Source: JOPF133 sp052144935 (lineage in GTDB: Bacteria; Acidobacteriota; Terriglobia; Bryobacterales; Bryobacteraceae). From it: a DNA stretch of 15,957 nucleotides. A program made the translations under genes and the position numbers. The stretch lies in NCBI GenBank assembly GCA_052144935.1, contig JBKQPR010000061.1:1-15957 (forward strand), read 5' to 3'. Of this stretch, positions 14,595 through 15,957 are shown piece after piece; the first letter of the stretch is position 1, and each line of letters starts with the position of its first letter. The notes under the pieces were generated by a model. The model saw only the letters and a program-made list of their open reading frames with translations, had not been told where the DNA came from and did no database searches.

Positions 14595-15740
14595 CTAAAC
14601 CACGAACGACCGGGCGATTTCTCCGACCGACCGCGTGCCGCACTGCCGCATCGTGAGCGTCAATTCCGCGTTCAGGATATCGAGCACGCGCTCCACGCCG
14701 GGTTGCCCGAACGCGCCCAAGCCCCACAGATAGGGCCTGCCAATGCCGACGGCGCGCGCTCCGAGCGCCAGCGCTTTGAATACATCCGTTCCTCTCCGGA
14801 ACCCGCCATCCACCAATACCGGAATTCGTCCGTGCACCGCTGCCACCACTTCGGGCAGGCATTCGATGGTCCCGCGGCCGGTCTCCTCGGCACGCCCACC
14901 GTGATTCGAAACAACGATCCCGTCGGCGCCGTGCTGGCACGCCAGTTCAGAGTCCTCGCGCGTCTCCAAGCCCTTGATGATGAGCTTCATACGCGTCAGA
15001 TTCTTCAACCGGTCCACCAGCTCCCAGGTCATCGATGGCGAGTTGTACTCGGGGTTGTCGAGGCCCGCGAACATCGGCCTGCCCTTCTTGCTCGCCATGC
15101 CCGGGGCCGCCTGGTGGCACGCCGCGCAGGGCCGGGTATCGGCTCTCGACAGGCGCTGTTGCGTCTCGGTGTTCCGGCCCTGGTTTTGGTCCACCGTGAG
15201 CACCAGCACCGCGCAGCCCGCCGCTTCCACTCGCCGCACCAGTTTCTCGACTCCCTCCCACTTCGCCGGCGCATAGAGCTGATACCAAGGCGGCCGTCCC
15301 AACGCTTCGGCCACTGCCTCCACTGGGGTCGATGAGACAGTGGACAGCATTTGCAGCGCGTTCTTCGCCCGCGCCGCCCGCGCCGTCGCAAGCTCGCCAT
15401 CGGCGTGAAACGCCCTTTGACTTCCGCACGGACAAATGTAGATCGGAGAGGGCCACCTGGCTCCGAACAGTTCGATGGAAGAATCCACCTTGCTCACATC
15501 CACCAGCCGCCGGGGCCGCAACTGGAGTTTCTTGAAGCCCTCGCGATTGGCTTTGAGGGTCGCGTCATCGTCCACCCCCGTGGCAATGTACGCGAAGTGC
15601 GCGATGGGCACCGCACGCCGCGCGGCGTCCTCGAAATCCATCACGCTCAGCGCGTCGTTCGGATTCGTAATCGCTTCGGATTGCGCCAGCGCCAATGGAC
15701 TGGCCGCCAGAAAGCTCAAGAACTCACGGCGGGAATTCAT
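14595..15740 (-). CDS. Tat-exported FMN-dependent alpha-hydroxyacid dehydrogenase with a CXXCH motif
   Basis: A 381-residue member of the lactate/glycolate/mandelate oxidising FMN family. Active-site residues are present: Y51 (AHFAYIATG), Q154/Y156 (WYQLY), K256 (KLIIKGLET), H280 and R283 (SNHGGRA), and the phosphate-binding blocks DGGFRRGTDV and GIGRPYLWG. The N-terminus SRREFLSFLAASPLALAQ is a Tat signal, so the enzyme should fold with FMN inside the cell and then be exported, which is unusual for this family. In the variable loop near residue 205 lies CAACH (C205, C208, H209), a haem c motif that ordinary members lack. It suggests direct electron transfer to a haem and then to the neighbouring cytochrome instead of oxygen. 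Start ATG 15740 has a good ribosome site (AGGGG, 9-nt spacer). Substrate is unknown. Confidence 0.88.
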   Translation of the reverse strand: MNSRREFLSFLAASPLALAQSEAITNPNDALSVMDFEDAARRAVPIAHFAYIATGVDDDATLKANREGFKKLQLRPRRLVDVSKVDSSIELFGARWPSPIYICPCGSQRAFHADGELATARAARAKNALQMLSTVSSTPVEAVAEALGRPPWYQLYAPAKWEGVEKLVRRVEAAGCAVLVLTVDQNQGRNTETQQRLSRADTRPCAACHQAAPGMASKKGRPMFAGLDNPEYNSPSMTWELVDRLKNLTRMKLIIKGLETREDSELACQHGADGIVVSNHGGRAEETGRGTIECLPEVVAAVHGRIPVLVDGGFRRGTDVFKALALGARAVGIGRPYLWGLGAFGQPGVERVLDILNAELTLTMRQCGTRSVGEIARSFVV

Positions 15741-15775
15741 GACCGTTTTCCCCTCTCGACCTGCCGGAACACGCG

Positions 15776-15781
15776 ATTATA
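15776..15781 (-). promoter_or_regulatory. Candidate -10 box of the FMN dehydrogenase gene
   Basis: A perfect TATAAT on the minus strand, preceded by GTG, lies 36 nt upstream of the ATG at 15740, with a likely start near 15768. There is no recognisable -35 box; that position is occupied by the edge of a run of ten C on the coding strand. Confidence 0.4.
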
Positions 15782-15800
15782 CACCCACCAGCCGGCTCCC

Positions 15801-15810
15801 GGGGGGGGGG
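15801..15810. repeat. Homopolymer run of ten G
   Basis: Ten G in a row (plus strand), preceded by CCC, sit at about -33 to -42 relative to the predicted transcription start of the FMN dehydrogenase gene. Such runs slip during replication and also cause sequencing errors, so its length is uncertain. Confidence 0.8.
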
Positions 15811-15866
15811 TAGTACCTGCACGGACCTGCACAGACCTTGGCGGGTGCGCGACATAGAAGTGGAAA

Positions 15867-15957
15867 TCAAGCCACCCGGCGGGCGGCCCAGTAATCCTCA
15901 AAGCGGCCGTTGATTTGGCAGCATCGCAGAGCCAGGATGGCGTTTGCCCCGCGTACT
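15867..15957 (-). CDS. C-terminal end of a probable transposase (cut by window edge)
   Basis: The minus strand entering from the right edge encodes 29 residues, VRGANAILALRCCQINGRFE then DYWAARRVA, followed by TGA at 15867-15869. The wording (GANAILALRC, NGRFEDYW) is the usual end of a group of transposases that I associate, from memory, with the ISKra4 type. The rest lies beyond the window, so family and integrity cannot be settled. The 126 nt between it and the FMN dehydrogenase start hold the G run, the candidate promoter and a short tandem similarity (CTGCACGGAC/CTGCACAGAC). Confidence 0.55.
   Translation of the reverse strand, partial: VRGANAILALRCCQINGRFEDYWAARRVA

Overview
The window is GC-rich bacterial DNA. 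Nearly all of its genes lie on the minus strand. The organism is most likely an acidobacterium of the Solibacter/Bryobacter kind. The grounds are indirect: palindromic repeat families, a PQQ dehydrogenase paired with a diheme cytochrome, and a Tat-exported FMN enzyme. No rRNA or other phylogenetic marker is present, so this is inference.

Positions 1-11193 (minus strand) hold a respiratory complex I operon read from right to left: nuoA, nuoC, nuoD, a small ORF, nuoE, nuoF, nuoG, nuoH, nuoJ, nuoK, nuoL and the start of nuoM. Genes are packed tightly, with 0-3 nt gaps or ATGA overlaps in most places. A good sigma70-type promoter (TTGACA, 18 nt, TATAGT) sits just upstream of nuoA. nuoB and nuoI are missing from their usual places (A-C and H-J). 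The products would form the NADH module (E, F, G), part of the quinone module (C, D) and the membrane arm (A, H, J, K, L, M). NuoB and NuoI, which carry clusters N2, N6a and N6b, must come from elsewhere for a working enzyme.

The operon is studded with repeats. Long hairpins of one family (GAGACGCGGAGG-type arms) occupy the K/L and F/G junctions. A third, expanded copy at the D/E junction carries a small ORF between its arms. A second, palindromic repeat is inserted in frame in nuoG and also forms the tail of nuoE. A third, 19-bp motif occurs three times.

Positions 11194-12101: a divergent promoter region, a complete thiS (sulfur carrier) on the plus strand, then about 630 bp of debris. The debris holds a frameshifted IS1595-type transposase remnant, a small conserved-looking ORF, and a frameshifted remnant of the C-terminal part of an ATP-dependent DNA ligase.

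Positions 12102-15740 (minus strand) hold a probable periplasmic oxidation module. In transcription order it contains a Tat-exported FMN-dependent alpha-hydroxyacid dehydrogenase with an embedded CXXCH haem c motif, a diheme cytochrome c, and a PQQ-dependent alcohol dehydrogenase with a DWD motif of the lanthanide-associated type. The last two genes overlap by ATGA. The likely idea is oxidation of alcohols or hydroxyacids outside the membrane with electrons passed to cytochrome c. The window ends (15867-15957) in the C-terminus of a probable transposase.
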